DNA of 36,889 nt from an uncultured Acidobacteriota bacterium (GCA_902825945.1 CADECY010000084.1:5459-42347); one strand, 5' to 3'. Counted from the stretch's first letter, positions 16,617 to 25,259 are shown. Numbers and translations are program-made. Notes: a model not told the origin generated them from the letters alone.

Positions 16617-18278
16617 GTGAGACTCATCGCTGTTTCGCTGCTTGCGCTGGCGCCCGTGGCGGCGGTGGCGGCCGAGTTCAAGGCTTGGGCCGTGCCTACG
16701 TTCGAATCAATTGGCCTTTACTTCGACCGGCCACCCGCGGCGTCCGGTCAGATGCAAGTCCGTTATCGGCAAGCGAGCGCCGCCGATTGGAAACAAGGCT
16801 ATCCGCTCGTCTACGATGCGCGCGAAAAGCAGTATCGCGGATCGCTCGTCCAGTTGCAGCCCAACACGATCTACGAGATCAAGCTCGAGGCCGATGGCGG
16901 ATCCACCGATCTACATGTCCGCACGCGAAGCGAAAGCATTCCGGCCGGCAAGACTACCCTGTTACCCGCTGGCAGCACCGACAAGACGGTCTTCATCAAG
17001 GAAGGCGGAACCGAAAGCGCCTGGCACCTCTACGCGCCTCCGCCCGGCACCAAGTTCGTGAGCGATGTCTTCAATCAGTCGGACTACAACATCGTCGTCG
17101 AAGCGAACTACGTCGTCCTCCGCGGACTCGAACTCCGCAACGCGGGTATTCACTCCGTGCTGATCAAAGCGGGCGTCCAGAATGTCGTAATCGAGGATTG
17201 CCACATGATCGGCTGGGGCCGCGCGGGCGGCGCTCGCGTCTGGGGTGTGCTTACCGGCAGCGACAGCGGAGTGTTCGCCGAGAAAGGCGCCGGCGGACTC
17301 GTGATCCAGCGCAACCTCATCGAGTATCCGCGCGGCGGTGCCAACGACTGGGAGAGCGGACATCCATCCGGCCCGCAGGGGATCACGCTGATCGATTCGG
17401 CGGGCAACAACGTGATCCGCTACAACACGATCCGCTCGACCGACGATCACGGCTTCAACGACGGCATTGGAGGCGGCTCGAACTACAGCTTCCAAGGTAG
17501 CCCGAACCGCGATTCCGACATCCACGGCAACATCGTTTCCAACTGTTGGGACGATGCGATCGAGAGCGAAGGCGCCAATCGCAACGTGCGCATCTGGAGC
17601 AACTATCTCCATCACACCTTCGTGCATGTGGCGACGGCGGCGACCGCGATGGGGCCGCTGTACATCTTCCGGAACGTGTTCGGAGAAAGCCGGATCTCGC
17701 ATCAGGACTTGTCCGGCGGCATGATGATCAAGACCGGCATGAACCACGTGACGATCAACGGCGAGCGCGTCAGCACCGGCCTCGGACACCGGTTCATTTT
17801 CCATAACACCGCGTTGCAGCCGCAAGGCGGGCTCGACGTGTTCAGCAACCACGAACTGCACAACGCGATGTCGCGGAACAATATTTTCCATTCGCGCGGG
17901 CGCTCGTATCCGCCCGATCGCGGCGAGCCTCGCAACGATTTCAAGAACGATCTCACCGGCGGCTACCTCGGCGGCGGATTCGTCAAGTCGATGTTTCTGC
18001 CGAGTCAGAAGCCGGAGTGGTTCCTCGCCGGTTCGGTCGACAAGATCCAATGGGGACGTGTCGAATACGAGCGCGGCGGCAAGCAGTTCGCGATCACCGA
18101 CCCGGTGGTTTCGGTGAAGAATCCGGCCATCGATGCAGGTGTGGTCCTGCCGGGCTTCAACGATGACTACACCGGATCGGCGCCCGACATCGGCGCTTAC
18201 GAAACCGGCCGTCCGGCCTTGCGCTTCGGCCGCGAATCCGCGCCCGGCTTCGCTCGCGCGCCCTGGGAGCTGTACTGA
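16617..18278 (+). CDS. Exported right-handed parallel beta-helix protein
   Basis: 553 residues, GTG start, signal peptide ending in PVAAVAAE. Residues ~20-105 look like a fibronectin/Ig-type beta domain (LQPNTIYEIKLEADGGS). From ~150 to ~430 there are repeated short strands with N/D-rich turns (YVVLRGLELRNAGIHSVLI, NVVIEDCHMIGWG, NNVIRYNTIRSTDDHGFND, RNVRIWSNYLHHTF), the pattern of pectate-lyase/PbH1 beta-helix proteins. The C-terminus DIGAYETGRPALRFG is common in secreted polysaccharide-lyase-like proteins. No definite catalytic set could be assigned, so it may be a lyase, glycosidase or binding protein. Last gene of the run; its end overlaps the convergent ATPase gene by 82 bases. Confidence 0.8.
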   Translation: MRLIAVSLLALAPVAAVAAEFKAWAVPTFESIGLYFDRPPAASGQMQVRYRQASAADWKQGYPLVYDAREKQYRGSLVQLQPNTIYEIKLEADGGSTDLHVRTRSESIPAGKTTLLPAGSTDKTVFIKEGGTESAWHLYAPPPGTKFVSDVFNQSDYNIVVEANYVVLRGLELRNAGIHSVLIKAGVQNVVIEDCHMIGWGRAGGARVWGVLTGSDSGVFAEKGAGGLVIQRNLIEYPRGGANDWESGHPSGPQGITLIDSAGNNVIRYNTIRSTDDHGFNDGIGGGSNYSFQGSPNRDSDIHGNIVSNCWDDAIESEGANRNVRIWSNYLHHTFVHVATAATAMGPLYIFRNVFGESRISHQDLSGGMMIKTGMNHVTINGERVSTGLGHRFIFHNTALQPQGGLDVFSNHELHNAMSRNNIFHSRGRSYPPDRGEPRNDFKNDLTGGYLGGGFVKSMFLPSQKPEWFLAGSVDKIQWGRVEYERGGKQFAITDPVVSVKNPAIDAGVVLPGFNDDYTGSAPDIGAYETGRPALRFGRESAPGFARAPWELY

Positions 18279-19447
18279 GCGAGCTTCGCCGCCGCCGCGG
18301 CTAGCGGGAGGAATTCCACTCCGTTCGAGCCCACGTACTCGCGCACACCGGTGTGGATCACGATTCGGCGCGCCGCGCCCACATCGTCGCAGGCGATGTG
18401 AAACCCCTTCGACGGATTCGGCGCGCTCCCATGTTTGATTTCGATCGCCCACGGCACTTCCGGTTCCACCTCGAGCAGCAGATCGATTTCGGCTCCCGCC
18501 GATGTGCGGTAGTAGAAGGGGTTCGCCTCGCGCCCGGCCGCCGCGATCAGTTGCTCGATCGCGAACCCTTCCCAACTGGTGCCCATCACGATGTGCCCGA
18601 GCAGGTCGCGCTGATTGCCGATCGAAAGCAGTGCATGGAGCACTCCGCTGTCGCGCCAGTAGACCTTGGGAGCTTTCACCAGGCGCTTGCCGACATTGAC
18701 GGACCATGGCCGCAACTGCCGGACCAGCAAAAGGTCGGACAACATATCGACATGCGTGGCGACCGTCTGGCTGCTGATGCCCAGATTCGAGGCAAACGCC
18801 GACGCGTTGAAGATTCCGCCCTGGGTGCTCGCGATCATCGTCCACAGGCGGCGCAGGGTTTCCGCCGGAGTGCGAACGCCCAGCAGCGGGATGTCGCGCT
18901 CCAAGTACTGTGTGATGAAGCTGCGCCTCCAGGCGAGGCTGGCGTTGCCCGATCGCGCGAGCAGGCTCTCGGGAAATCCGCCGCGTAGCCACACGTCGTC
19001 GAGCGGCGTTCCAGGAACCTCGTCCGCCATCAACGGAGTGAGCTCATCATAGACGATGCGGCCCGCCAGGCTCTCCGCCGACTGCCGCAGCAGGTCGCGT
19101 GACGCCGATCCGAGCAGCAGGAATTGTCCGGTGCGATGGCCGGCGCGGCGGCGCTGGTCGATGACCGAGCGCAGCGCGGAGAACAGATCGGGCGCCCGCT
19201 GTACCTCGTCCAGGATGACCAGCTTCCCCACCTGGGTCTCGAGGTAGGGCACCGGATCGATCAGGATCTTGCGATCTTCCGGCCGCTCGAGATCGAGATA
19301 AACCGACGGACGGGAGTCGCCAATCTCGAAAGCGAGCGTCGTCTTGCCCACCTGACGAGGCCCGAGAATCGCCACCGCGGGGAACAGGCCGACATGCTCG
19401 ATGATCTCGCGCGCAGCCCGGCGGGGGATGACATCCGGTGTCGTCAC
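18197..19447 (-). CDS. AAA-type ATPase with C-terminal DUF4143 (PD-(D/E)XK-like) domain
   Basis: 416 residues, GTG start. Walker A is GPRQVGKT at 29-36 and Walker B is KLVILDEVQ with D80/E81. A winged-helix-like segment (SAFASNLGISSQTVATHVDML) follows at about 215-235. The C-terminal DUF4143 domain has the nuclease-fold signature: WEGFAIEQLI, AEIDLLLEV and WAIEIKHG. These are widespread bacterial proteins, often in many copies and of unsettled function; nuclease activity has not been assigned generally. The last ~30 residues (GARAKPGADSRPKRKAGRPVS) are a basic extension that arises where the gene overlaps the beta-helix gene on the other strand. It is preceded by an AT-rich, dyad-rich control region unlike the rest of the window, suggesting horizontal acquisition. 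Confidence 0.85.
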   Translation of the reverse strand: MTTPDVIPRRAAREIIEHVGLFPAVAILGPRQVGKTTLAFEIGDSRPSVYLDLERPEDRKILIDPVPYLETQVGKLVILDEVQRAPDLFSALRSVIDQRRRAGHRTGQFLLLGSASRDLLRQSAESLAGRIVYDELTPLMADEVPGTPLDDVWLRGGFPESLLARSGNASLAWRRSFITQYLERDIPLLGVRTPAETLRRLWTMIASTQGGIFNASAFASNLGISSQTVATHVDMLSDLLLVRQLRPWSVNVGKRLVKAPKVYWRDSGVLHALLSIGNQRDLLGHIVMGTSWEGFAIEQLIAAAGREANPFYYRTSAGAEIDLLLEVEPEVPWAIEIKHGSAPNPSKGFHIACDDVGAARRIVIHTGVREYVGSNGVEFLPLAAAAAKLAQYSSQGARAKPGADSRPKRKAGRPVS

Positions 19448-19490
19448 CCTTGCATTTTTACATTACTATTTTAAAATTGCAAGGTAAAAA
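19448..19490 (-). promoter_or_regulatory. AT-rich promoter with nested inverted repeats
   Basis: Two perfect 7-base inverted pairs interlock: CCTTGCA (19448-19454) with TGCAAGG (19478-19484), and TTTTTAC (19455-19461) with GTAAAAA (19484-19490). A central palindrome ATTTTAAAAT sits at 19468-19477. On the minus strand TTGCAA and TAAAAA, 16 bases apart, could serve as -35 and -10; transcription would then begin at or next to the GTG start of the ATPase gene. The arrangement suggests operator control, perhaps by the product itself, which is inference. Confidence 0.5.
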
Positions 19491-19520
19491 TTTCGCCACA
19501 CATGCGCATTCATTGAAGAA

Positions 19521-20327
19521 CTAGCGCTTCTCTGCCTTGGCCGGTTGCGCGTTCTCCGGCAATGGAGTCATGCTAGCCGGAGCCGTCATCGCCACCCGGA
19601 ATCCCACGAAGAAGTCCTTGAAATCGGGTTGATGGAAGTTCCGGTAATCGACCTTGAGGAAGCCCTCATCGTTGGCCCACGACCCGCCGCGAACCACCCT
19701 GAACACCTTCAACTCCTCCGGAACCGGACGCCCGTTGAACACCGGCACGAACCAATCATCGACCCATTGCCAGACGTTACCCGCCATTCCGAGCAGCCCG
19801 TACGGATTCGGGGCGCCGTAGCCCGCCGGCTGCATCGTCTTCGACCCGTTCCACTTGGCCTTGTACCAGGCCTTTTCCTTGTTGATGTCGTTTCCCCAAG
19901 GATAAGCGCGACCGCCCTGCCCGCCCCGGGCGGCGACCTCCCATTCTTCTTCCGTGGGAAGGCGGAACGGTTTGCCGGTTTTCTTCTTCAGCCACTCGCA
20001 GTAGGCCACGGCATCATTCCAACTGACGTTCACGACCGGCTGCGAGGCGATCTCGGCGGGAACGGTCCGCCCTGTCCACAAATGCTCCTTGTTGCCGACC
20101 GAGTTGAACTCCGGTGCCGGATGGCCCGTGTCTTCGATGAAACGCTGATACTCTTCGTTCGAAACCGGAGTCCTCGCGATCAGAAATGGGCCAACCTGCT
20201 CTTTGTGGATCTCTTCATGGCTTACCGAAGCTCCGATCGGACACTTGCCGCCCGTCACCAGGACCATCACCGGCTCCTGGCCCAGCAGCGGAGCGATCGC
20301 GGCGAGGCTAAGCCAAGGCTTCGGCAA
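19521..20327 (-). CDS. SUMF1/formylglycine-generating-enzyme-fold protein lacking catalytic cysteines
   Basis: 268 residues. The TTG start at 20327 is chosen because GGAGG lies at the right distance upstream (ends 8 bases before) and it opens a signal peptide (PKPWLSLAAIAPLLGQ). The SUMF1 fold is clear: ARTPVSNEEYQRFIEDTGH, PVVNVSWNDAVAYCEWL, RLPTEEEWEVAARGG, NPYGLLGMAGNVWQWVDDWF, VVRGGSWANDE and VGFRVA. The segment that carries the copper-binding cysteines in true formylglycine-generating enzymes reads DEGFLKVDYRNFHQPDF here, without cysteine, so it should not make formylglycine. Non-enzymatic or oxidase-like members of the fold are common. Overlaps the DUF1501 gene by 20 bases, so the pair is coupled. 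Confidence 0.85.
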   Translation of the reverse strand: MPKPWLSLAAIAPLLGQEPVMVLVTGGKCPIGASVSHEEIHKEQVGPFLIARTPVSNEEYQRFIEDTGHPAPEFNSVGNKEHLWTGRTVPAEIASQPVVNVSWNDAVAYCEWLKKKTGKPFRLPTEEEWEVAARGGQGGRAYPWGNDINKEKAWYKAKWNGSKTMQPAGYGAPNPYGLLGMAGNVWQWVDDWFVPVFNGRPVPEELKVFRVVRGGSWANDEGFLKVDYRNFHQPDFKDFFVGFRVAMTAPASMTPLPENAQPAKAEKR

Positions 20328-21588
20328 CCGGCTTGCCTCCGTTCACCACCGCGATCGGACGGCCTTCCGCCGTATGATTCACATGATGAATATCGACACC
20401 GAGGGCGGTATACATCGTCGCCGAAAAGTCCTCGACCGTCACCGGCCGGTCAGTCACTTCCGCCGCATCCTTGTCTGTGGCGCCGATGATGATGCCACGC
20501 TTGATTCCGCCACCCGCGAGCACAGCGCTGAACGCCTTCGGCCAGTGGTCGCGGCCCGCTTGTTTGTTGATCTTCGGAGTCCGGCCGAACTCCCCAACCT
20601 GAACGACGAGCGTTGAATCGAGCATGCCGCGCTGCTCGAGATCGGCGATCAGGCTCGCGTAGCCTCGATCCATCGGTGGCAGCAGTTTCTCACGCAGCAA
20701 CTTGAAATTGTCGGCATGCGTGTCCCAACCGCCCATCCAGACGCTCACGGCTTTGACTCCGTGCTCGACCAACCGGCGCGCCATCAGCAATCCCTGACCC
20801 ACCGGTGTGCGCCCGTAGGTGTCGCGAACGGACTCGGGCTCTTTCGAGATGTCGAAGGCGCGCAGCACCTTCTCGGAGAAGATCATGTTGTAGGCCTGCT
20901 CGAGCGCCGGACTGTAGGAGTTGAGCTTGGCTTCCGTATCCACCTGCCGCCACGCATCGTTGAACTCTTTCAGAATCTCGCGCCGCCGGCCCAGGCGATC
21001 GAGCGTCACGCCCGGAGGCGGCATCAGATCGCGGACCTTGTAGTCCTTCTCGGAAGGATCGCCCGCCATGAACGGATCGTATTGGGGCCCGAGGAACCCG
21101 CCGCCGTATCCGCGTTCGAGGGGCCGCAGCACGCCCACGTAAGGCGGCATGTCGCCTTTGAAGCTCTTCTCCTTCATGAACACGGACCCGTATGAGGCGA
21201 ACTCCATGTTCGGCACAGGAAGCACACCGGTCTGCAGATAGCGGCTCGAGCGCTCGTGGCTCCCCAGATCGACAGCGGTCATCGAGCGGATCACGCAGAG
21301 CCTGTCCGCGATCTTCGCCGTGTGGGGCATGTACTCGGAGACCTGCAGGCCGTCGAGCTTGGTCGAAATCGGCTTGAACTCGCCGCGAATCTCCTGCGCG
21401 GCTCCGGGCTTCATGTCGTAGGTCTCATGCTGCGGCGGCCCGCCGGCCAGCCACAGAAAGATCATCGCCTTCTCTTTCGCCGGATTGGCGGCGAGCAGGC
21501 TCGGGAGGGTGACACCTCCGAAGCCGAGCGTCCCGATCCGCAGGAAGTCCCTGCGTCCGATTCCATCGCAGTCGCGGAAGAAACTCAT
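20308..21588 (-). CDS. DUF1501 protein, Tat-exported
   Basis: 426 residues. A twin-arginine signal opens the protein (GRRDFLRIGTLGFGGVTLP). The DUF1501 body belongs to the alkaline-phosphatase/sulfatase-like superfamily: AMIFLWLAGGPPQHETYDMKPG, IRGEFKPISTKLDGLQVSE, WDTHADNFKLL, VQVGEFGRTPKINKQAGRDHWP and ATMYTALGVDIHHVN are its usual blocks, and the aspartate/histidine residues in WDTH and GRDHW are plausible metal ligands. Biochemical function is unproven. In planctomycetes and acidobacteria DUF1501 usually pairs with DUF1549/DUF1553 c-type proteins; here the partner is a SUMF1-fold protein instead. A good promoter lies 40 bases upstream. Confidence 0.9.
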   Translation of the reverse strand: MSFFRDCDGIGRRDFLRIGTLGFGGVTLPSLLAANPAKEKAMIFLWLAGGPPQHETYDMKPGAAQEIRGEFKPISTKLDGLQVSEYMPHTAKIADRLCVIRSMTAVDLGSHERSSRYLQTGVLPVPNMEFASYGSVFMKEKSFKGDMPPYVGVLRPLERGYGGGFLGPQYDPFMAGDPSEKDYKVRDLMPPPGVTLDRLGRRREILKEFNDAWRQVDTEAKLNSYSPALEQAYNMIFSEKVLRAFDISKEPESVRDTYGRTPVGQGLLMARRLVEHGVKAVSVWMGGWDTHADNFKLLREKLLPPMDRGYASLIADLEQRGMLDSTLVVQVGEFGRTPKINKQAGRDHWPKAFSAVLAGGGIKRGIIIGATDKDAAEVTDRPVTVEDFSATMYTALGVDIHHVNHTAEGRPIAVVNGGKPVAEALA

Positions 21589-21628
21589 GGTCCCTCTTTC
21601 GATACACGCCAGCCAGAATACTGAAAAC

Positions 21629-21658
21629 AGAATATGCCAGACCCGGCGCCGCCGTCAA
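21629..21658 (-). promoter_or_regulatory. Sigma70-type promoter of the DUF1501-SUMF1 operon
   Basis: On the minus strand TTGACG (21658-21653) and TATTCT (21634-21629) are separated by 18 bases, close to the housekeeping consensus. The -10 lies 40 bases before the DUF1501 start at 21588, leaving room for a normal leader. A second TATTCT further downstream (around 21613-21622) could be an alternative -10. Confidence 0.5.
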
Positions 21659-21659
21659 A

Positions 21660-22007
21660 CGGAATCGGCGGGCGCTGGCTGTACCGTCAATCGGTGGGGC
21701 GAAACGGACACGGTTGGCCCACGAAATATTCCGTCTCGCCACGACTTTCCGTGAACGGCCCGAAATCGATTGTGAACTGGCGATTTCCGCCGCATGCTGG
21801 ATGTGGAATGCGGCCAGTTCCGCGTGCTGGAAGGCGAATCCGCCCATCTCCGGGGTGAACTGGTGAACACAATCTAACTACCGACTACTCGAGCAAAAGG
21901 GGTTGGGCTCTTGGAAAGGGGGCCGGCCGTTCGCGGCAAGACTCCTTGCAATCGGATTGGTTCCACATGGTTGGGGAACCGGTCCGGCTTGTGAGAAAGG
22001 GACAACC
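21660..22007. other. Gene-free stretch with short repeats ahead of a TonB receptor
   Basis: No convincing gene. The word GTGAAC appears at 21751, 21772, 21855 and 21864, twice extended to GTGAACTGG. CCGCATGCTGGA (21790-21801) recurs as CCGCGTGCTGGA (21820-21831), and GGCGATTTCCGCC recurs as GGCGAATCCGCCC, giving two ~35-base imperfect copies. Clustered short repeats like these resemble the multi-repeat ends of IS21-type elements, but no transposase is left. The last part (21991-22007) holds the ribosome site GAAAGGGA for the receptor gene. A promoter for that gene is not obvious. Confidence 0.4.
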
Positions 22008-25000
22008 ATGCTTCGAACGCGACGGCTTCTCGTCTTCACGGGAGCTCTGCTATGGGCCGCGGCAACCGCCTCCGCCCAGGAACGTTTTGGGGAACTCTAC
22101 GGCTCTGTTCTCGACCCGACTCAGGCCGTCCTCCCCAACGTAACGGTCACGGTGACCAACAAGGAAACCGGACGCACCCTTACCAAGTCCACCGGTGCCG
22201 ATGGTACCTGGGTGGCATCCAATCTCGAACCGGGACACTACAAGCTGCGTTGGGAGGTCAAGGGCTTCCAGATCGCGGAAGTGCCCGACGTGACACTGCT
22301 GCTCGGCAAACGCCTCAAGGTGGATAACACCCTGCAGGTGGGCACGGCATCGGAGACCGTTCAGGTTACCGAACAGCCGCCGCTGATCGATTTCAGCGGA
22401 ACCACCATCTCTCACAACATCACCGCGGAAGAGTTCGACCGGCTGCCCAAACCGCGTTCGTTCCAGCAAATGGCCCTGCTCTCGCCTTCCGTCAATGCCG
22501 GTGAAGTCGAAGGCGGCTTTCAGATCAACGGTGCGAGCGGCGCCGAAAACCAATTCATCATCGACGGAATCTCGACCAACAGCCTCATAGATGGGCGTTC
22601 GCGCCAAAACGCACTCTTCGAACTGCTCCAGGAAGTGCAGGTGAAGACCGCGGGCATCGACGCCGAATACGGCGGCGCGCTCGGCGGCGTGGTGAGCGCG
22701 GTGACGAAGTCCGGCGGCAATCAGTTCCACGGCGAGTTCCACTACTATCTCTCCGGCAGCAAGCTCAATGCGTCACCGGCGCGGCGCCTGCTGCTCGATC
22801 CCTCCACGGAATTGACGGCGCGCCACGTCCAGGACTCCAAACAGAAGGACAACCGGCACGAGATCGGAGGATCGCTCGGTGGCTACATCGTCAAGAACAA
22901 GCTCTGGTTCCTCACCGCTTTCTCTCCGCAGTACCGGAATCGCACCAATGAGTACCTCTACTCCGGCGGCGTTCGCGGCACGCTCGACAACGAGATCACC
23001 TCGCACACGATGTTCCAGAAACTGTCGTGGAATCCAGTGCAGAAGGTGCGCGCCAACTTCACCTACCTTTGGACTCCGGTGGCGTCGAACGGACGCCTGC
23101 CCGCCTACAGCGCGGGCCCGAATGAGGTGACCCTGACCCGCGAGGGTGCCGAACCCAATCGCGCGATCGGGTACTTCTCGCCGCAAACCAACTACACCGG
23201 TCAGGTCGACTACACGCCCACCGCGACCAGCCTCGTCACCATTCGCGCGGGCCGCTTCTGGGACAACTACAAGACCAACGGCATCACCAGCGCCAGCGCC
23301 ATCGAATACGGAAACTCGGGCATCGGGCTTCCGTTCGAGATTCCCGCCGCGCTACGTCAGGGCCTCAACTACTCGACCACGCCGCGCCAGTTGAACACCT
23401 TCCACGATCTGGCGACGCGCACCTATACGCAACTGGACTTCAGCAAGTTCAGCACATTCCTCGGTCAGCACAATTTCAAGGCCGGTTTCGGACGGACCAA
23501 GACCGTCAACAACGTGGACGAGACCTACCCGGGCGGCGGATACATCCGCATCTTCTGGAACACGTCGTTCAACAGCCCCGCGCTCGGAGCGCAACGCGGG
23601 CAATATGGCTACTACGAAGTGAACGACAGCGGCACCCGAGGCTCCACGGGCGCTTCGATGAACAACTTCTACATCCAGGATTCCTGGCGCGTGCTCCCGC
23701 GGCTCACTCTGAACCTCGGAGTGCGGTTCGAAAACGAAGTGGTGCCCTCGTTCCGGCGCGAAATCAAGGACTTCGCCTTCAACTTTGGCTATGGTGACAA
23801 GATCGCTCCGCGAATCGGCGGCACATTCGATCTTTTCGGCGATGGCCGCGTGAAGATCTACGGAAGCTATGGCCTGTTCTACGACTGGGTGAAATACGAG
23901 TTGTCCCGCGGAACCTTCGGCGGCGACGTTTGGCGGACCCGGTACCGTTCGCTCGACACGCTCGACATCCTCAGCCTCAGCGGAACCAACATGCCCGGCC
24001 GCAACATCTGGAATCCCAACTCCGATGTCCGCGACCGCCGTGTCCCTTCGTTCGATCTCATCGATCCGGCAATCAAACCCATGAGCAGCCAGATCTACAA
24101 CGGCGGTGTCGAGATGACGCTCGCGGCCAATACGGTTTTCCGCGCGAGTTTCATCCGCAACGATCTTCGCCGCACGATCGAGGACCTGGGCGCACTCGAC
24201 GCGCAGGGCAACGAAGTGTACCTGTACGCCAATCCGGGCGAGGGGCGGGCGCTGCTCAACCCGACGACCGGCACGACCAAGCCCTTCCCGATGCCGCGCG
24301 CCGAGCGCACCTATGACGCGATGGAACTCGTCGTCACCAAGCGCATGTCGAAGGGCTATTTCGCCAGCGCGAGCTATGTGCTGAGCCGCCTCTACGGCAA
24401 CTACTCGGGCTTGGCGAACTCGGATGAGCTAACCAGTCCCTCCACGGGACTCACCTCCGCGGTGACCCAACAAAGCGGCGGAAACATCGCCCGCGCCGGC
24501 GGAAGCGCGAATCGCAACTGGGATCTCGATGAGGCGCTCTTCGATTCCAAGGGCAATATCGTCTACGGGCGTCTGGCCACGGACCGGCCTCACGTATTCA
24601 AGCTCTACGGCTCGAAAACGCTTTCCTGGAAGGGCGGTCACGCCACCGACCTGGGCATGTTCTTCTACGCGGGCAGCGGTACTCCGGTCACCACCTACGT
24701 CAACACCGTGAACCACATCCCGATGATGGTCAACGGCCGCGGCGACCTGGGCCGGACGCCGTTCCTCACTCAGACAGACTTGGTGGTGTCGCATGAGGTC
24801 GGCCTCGGTGAGCACCGCAAGCTGCGCTTCGAGATGAACTGCCAGAACCTGTTCAATCAGAAGACACCGCGCAGCCGCTTCCGCGATCTCGATCGCGGCG
24901 TGCGCGGATTGCGAGACAGCTCGGTGATCAATCTGCGCAATGTCGACCTGCAGAAGGGCTTTGATTATCGTGCGCTGCTGGCACTGACGCCCGATGCGAA

Positions 25001-25094
25001 GACGGCTCTCACGGCCTATGATCCGCGGTATGGGTTGGACGACATCTTCAATCCAGGATTCACCGGACGGTTCGGAGTGAAGTTCATCTTTTAG
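22008..25094 (+). CDS. Oar-like TonB-dependent receptor with carboxypeptidase-regulatory domain
   Basis: 1028 residues from the ATG at 22008, chosen for its ribosome site and signal peptide (LRTRRLLVFTGALLWAAATASAQ); the frame is open further upstream without such support. Domain order: signal peptide, carboxypeptidase-regulatory-like domain at about 25-110 (GELYGSVLDPTQAVLPNVTV), plug at about 115-240 (FDRLPKPRSFQQMALLSPSV, NQFIIDGISTNSLID, EVQVKTAGIDAEYGGALGGV), then a long beta-barrel ending FTGRFGVKFIF. Outer membrane. It is clearly diverged from the other two receptors in the window and is not a recent duplicate. Probably monocistronic: the next gene converges on it. Confidence 0.92.
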   Translation: MLRTRRLLVFTGALLWAAATASAQERFGELYGSVLDPTQAVLPNVTVTVTNKETGRTLTKSTGADGTWVASNLEPGHYKLRWEVKGFQIAEVPDVTLLLGKRLKVDNTLQVGTASETVQVTEQPPLIDFSGTTISHNITAEEFDRLPKPRSFQQMALLSPSVNAGEVEGGFQINGASGAENQFIIDGISTNSLIDGRSRQNALFELLQEVQVKTAGIDAEYGGALGGVVSAVTKSGGNQFHGEFHYYLSGSKLNASPARRLLLDPSTELTARHVQDSKQKDNRHEIGGSLGGYIVKNKLWFLTAFSPQYRNRTNEYLYSGGVRGTLDNEITSHTMFQKLSWNPVQKVRANFTYLWTPVASNGRLPAYSAGPNEVTLTREGAEPNRAIGYFSPQTNYTGQVDYTPTATSLVTIRAGRFWDNYKTNGITSASAIEYGNSGIGLPFEIPAALRQGLNYSTTPRQLNTFHDLATRTYTQLDFSKFSTFLGQHNFKAGFGRTKTVNNVDETYPGGGYIRIFWNTSFNSPALGAQRGQYGYYEVNDSGTRGSTGASMNNFYIQDSWRVLPRLTLNLGVRFENEVVPSFRREIKDFAFNFGYGDKIAPRIGGTFDLFGDGRVKIYGSYGLFYDWVKYELSRGTFGGDVWRTRYRSLDTLDILSLSGTNMPGRNIWNPNSDVRDRRVPSFDLIDPAIKPMSSQIYNGGVEMTLAANTVFRASFIRNDLRRTIEDLGALDAQGNEVYLYANPGEGRALLNPTTGTTKPFPMPRAERTYDAMELVVTKRMSKGYFASASYVLSRLYGNYSGLANSDELTSPSTGLTSAVTQQSGGNIARAGGSANRNWDLDEALFDSKGNIVYGRLATDRPHVFKLYGSKTLSWKGGHATDLGMFFYAGSGTPVTTYVNTVNHIPMMVNGRGDLGRTPFLTQTDLVVSHEVGLGEHRKLRFEMNCQNLFNQKTPRSRFRDLDRGVRGLRDSSVINLRNVDLQKGFDYRALLALTPDAKTALTAYDPRYGLDDIFNPGFTGRFGVKFIF

Positions 25095-25204
25095 GAAACA
25101 CGCGCACAACGGACTCGCTACGGCGCGCACTCGCTACGTGCTCCTGGACTTCTGGATTCTCGAGCCGCGCCCTCGCGGCCTGTGCGCTTCAATTCAAAAA
25201 GGGC

Positions 25205-25250
25205 GAGCTCGAAAACGAGTCACGCGGTTGGCCCCTCGGTCCAGCCGCGT
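25205..25250. terminator. Possible shared terminator hairpins between convergent genes
   Basis: Between the receptor stop and the convergent membrane-protein stop lie a small hairpin CTCG-AAAA-CGAG (about 25207-25218) and a 10-pair stem ACGCGGTTGG/CCAGCCGCGT (25222-25231 and 25241-25250, one G-T wobble, 9-base loop). There is no T-run, so the call as a bidirectional terminator is tentative. Confidence 0.35.
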
Positions 25251-25259
25251 GGCTCCGTA

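Noticed and set aside
16962..18992. 676-codon open frame on the minus strand
   Set aside because: It runs antisense to the beta-helix gene and then in another frame of the ATPase gene. Composition is arginine/alanine/histidine-rich with no domain; it reflects high GC at third positions.
18197..19447. Anti-phage or toxin-antitoxin system
   Set aside because: A lone AAA/DUF4143 gene with no toxin, nuclease partner or defence genes around it.
19521..20327. Functional formylglycine-generating enzyme
   Set aside because: The cysteine pair needed for copper and catalysis is missing.
19545..20489. 314-codon plus-strand frame
   Set aside because: Antisense to the SUMF1-fold and DUF1501 genes; no conserved motif.
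22008..25094. Recent duplication of Oar-like receptors within the window
   Set aside because: The three receptors share only family landmarks; their barrels differ throughout.
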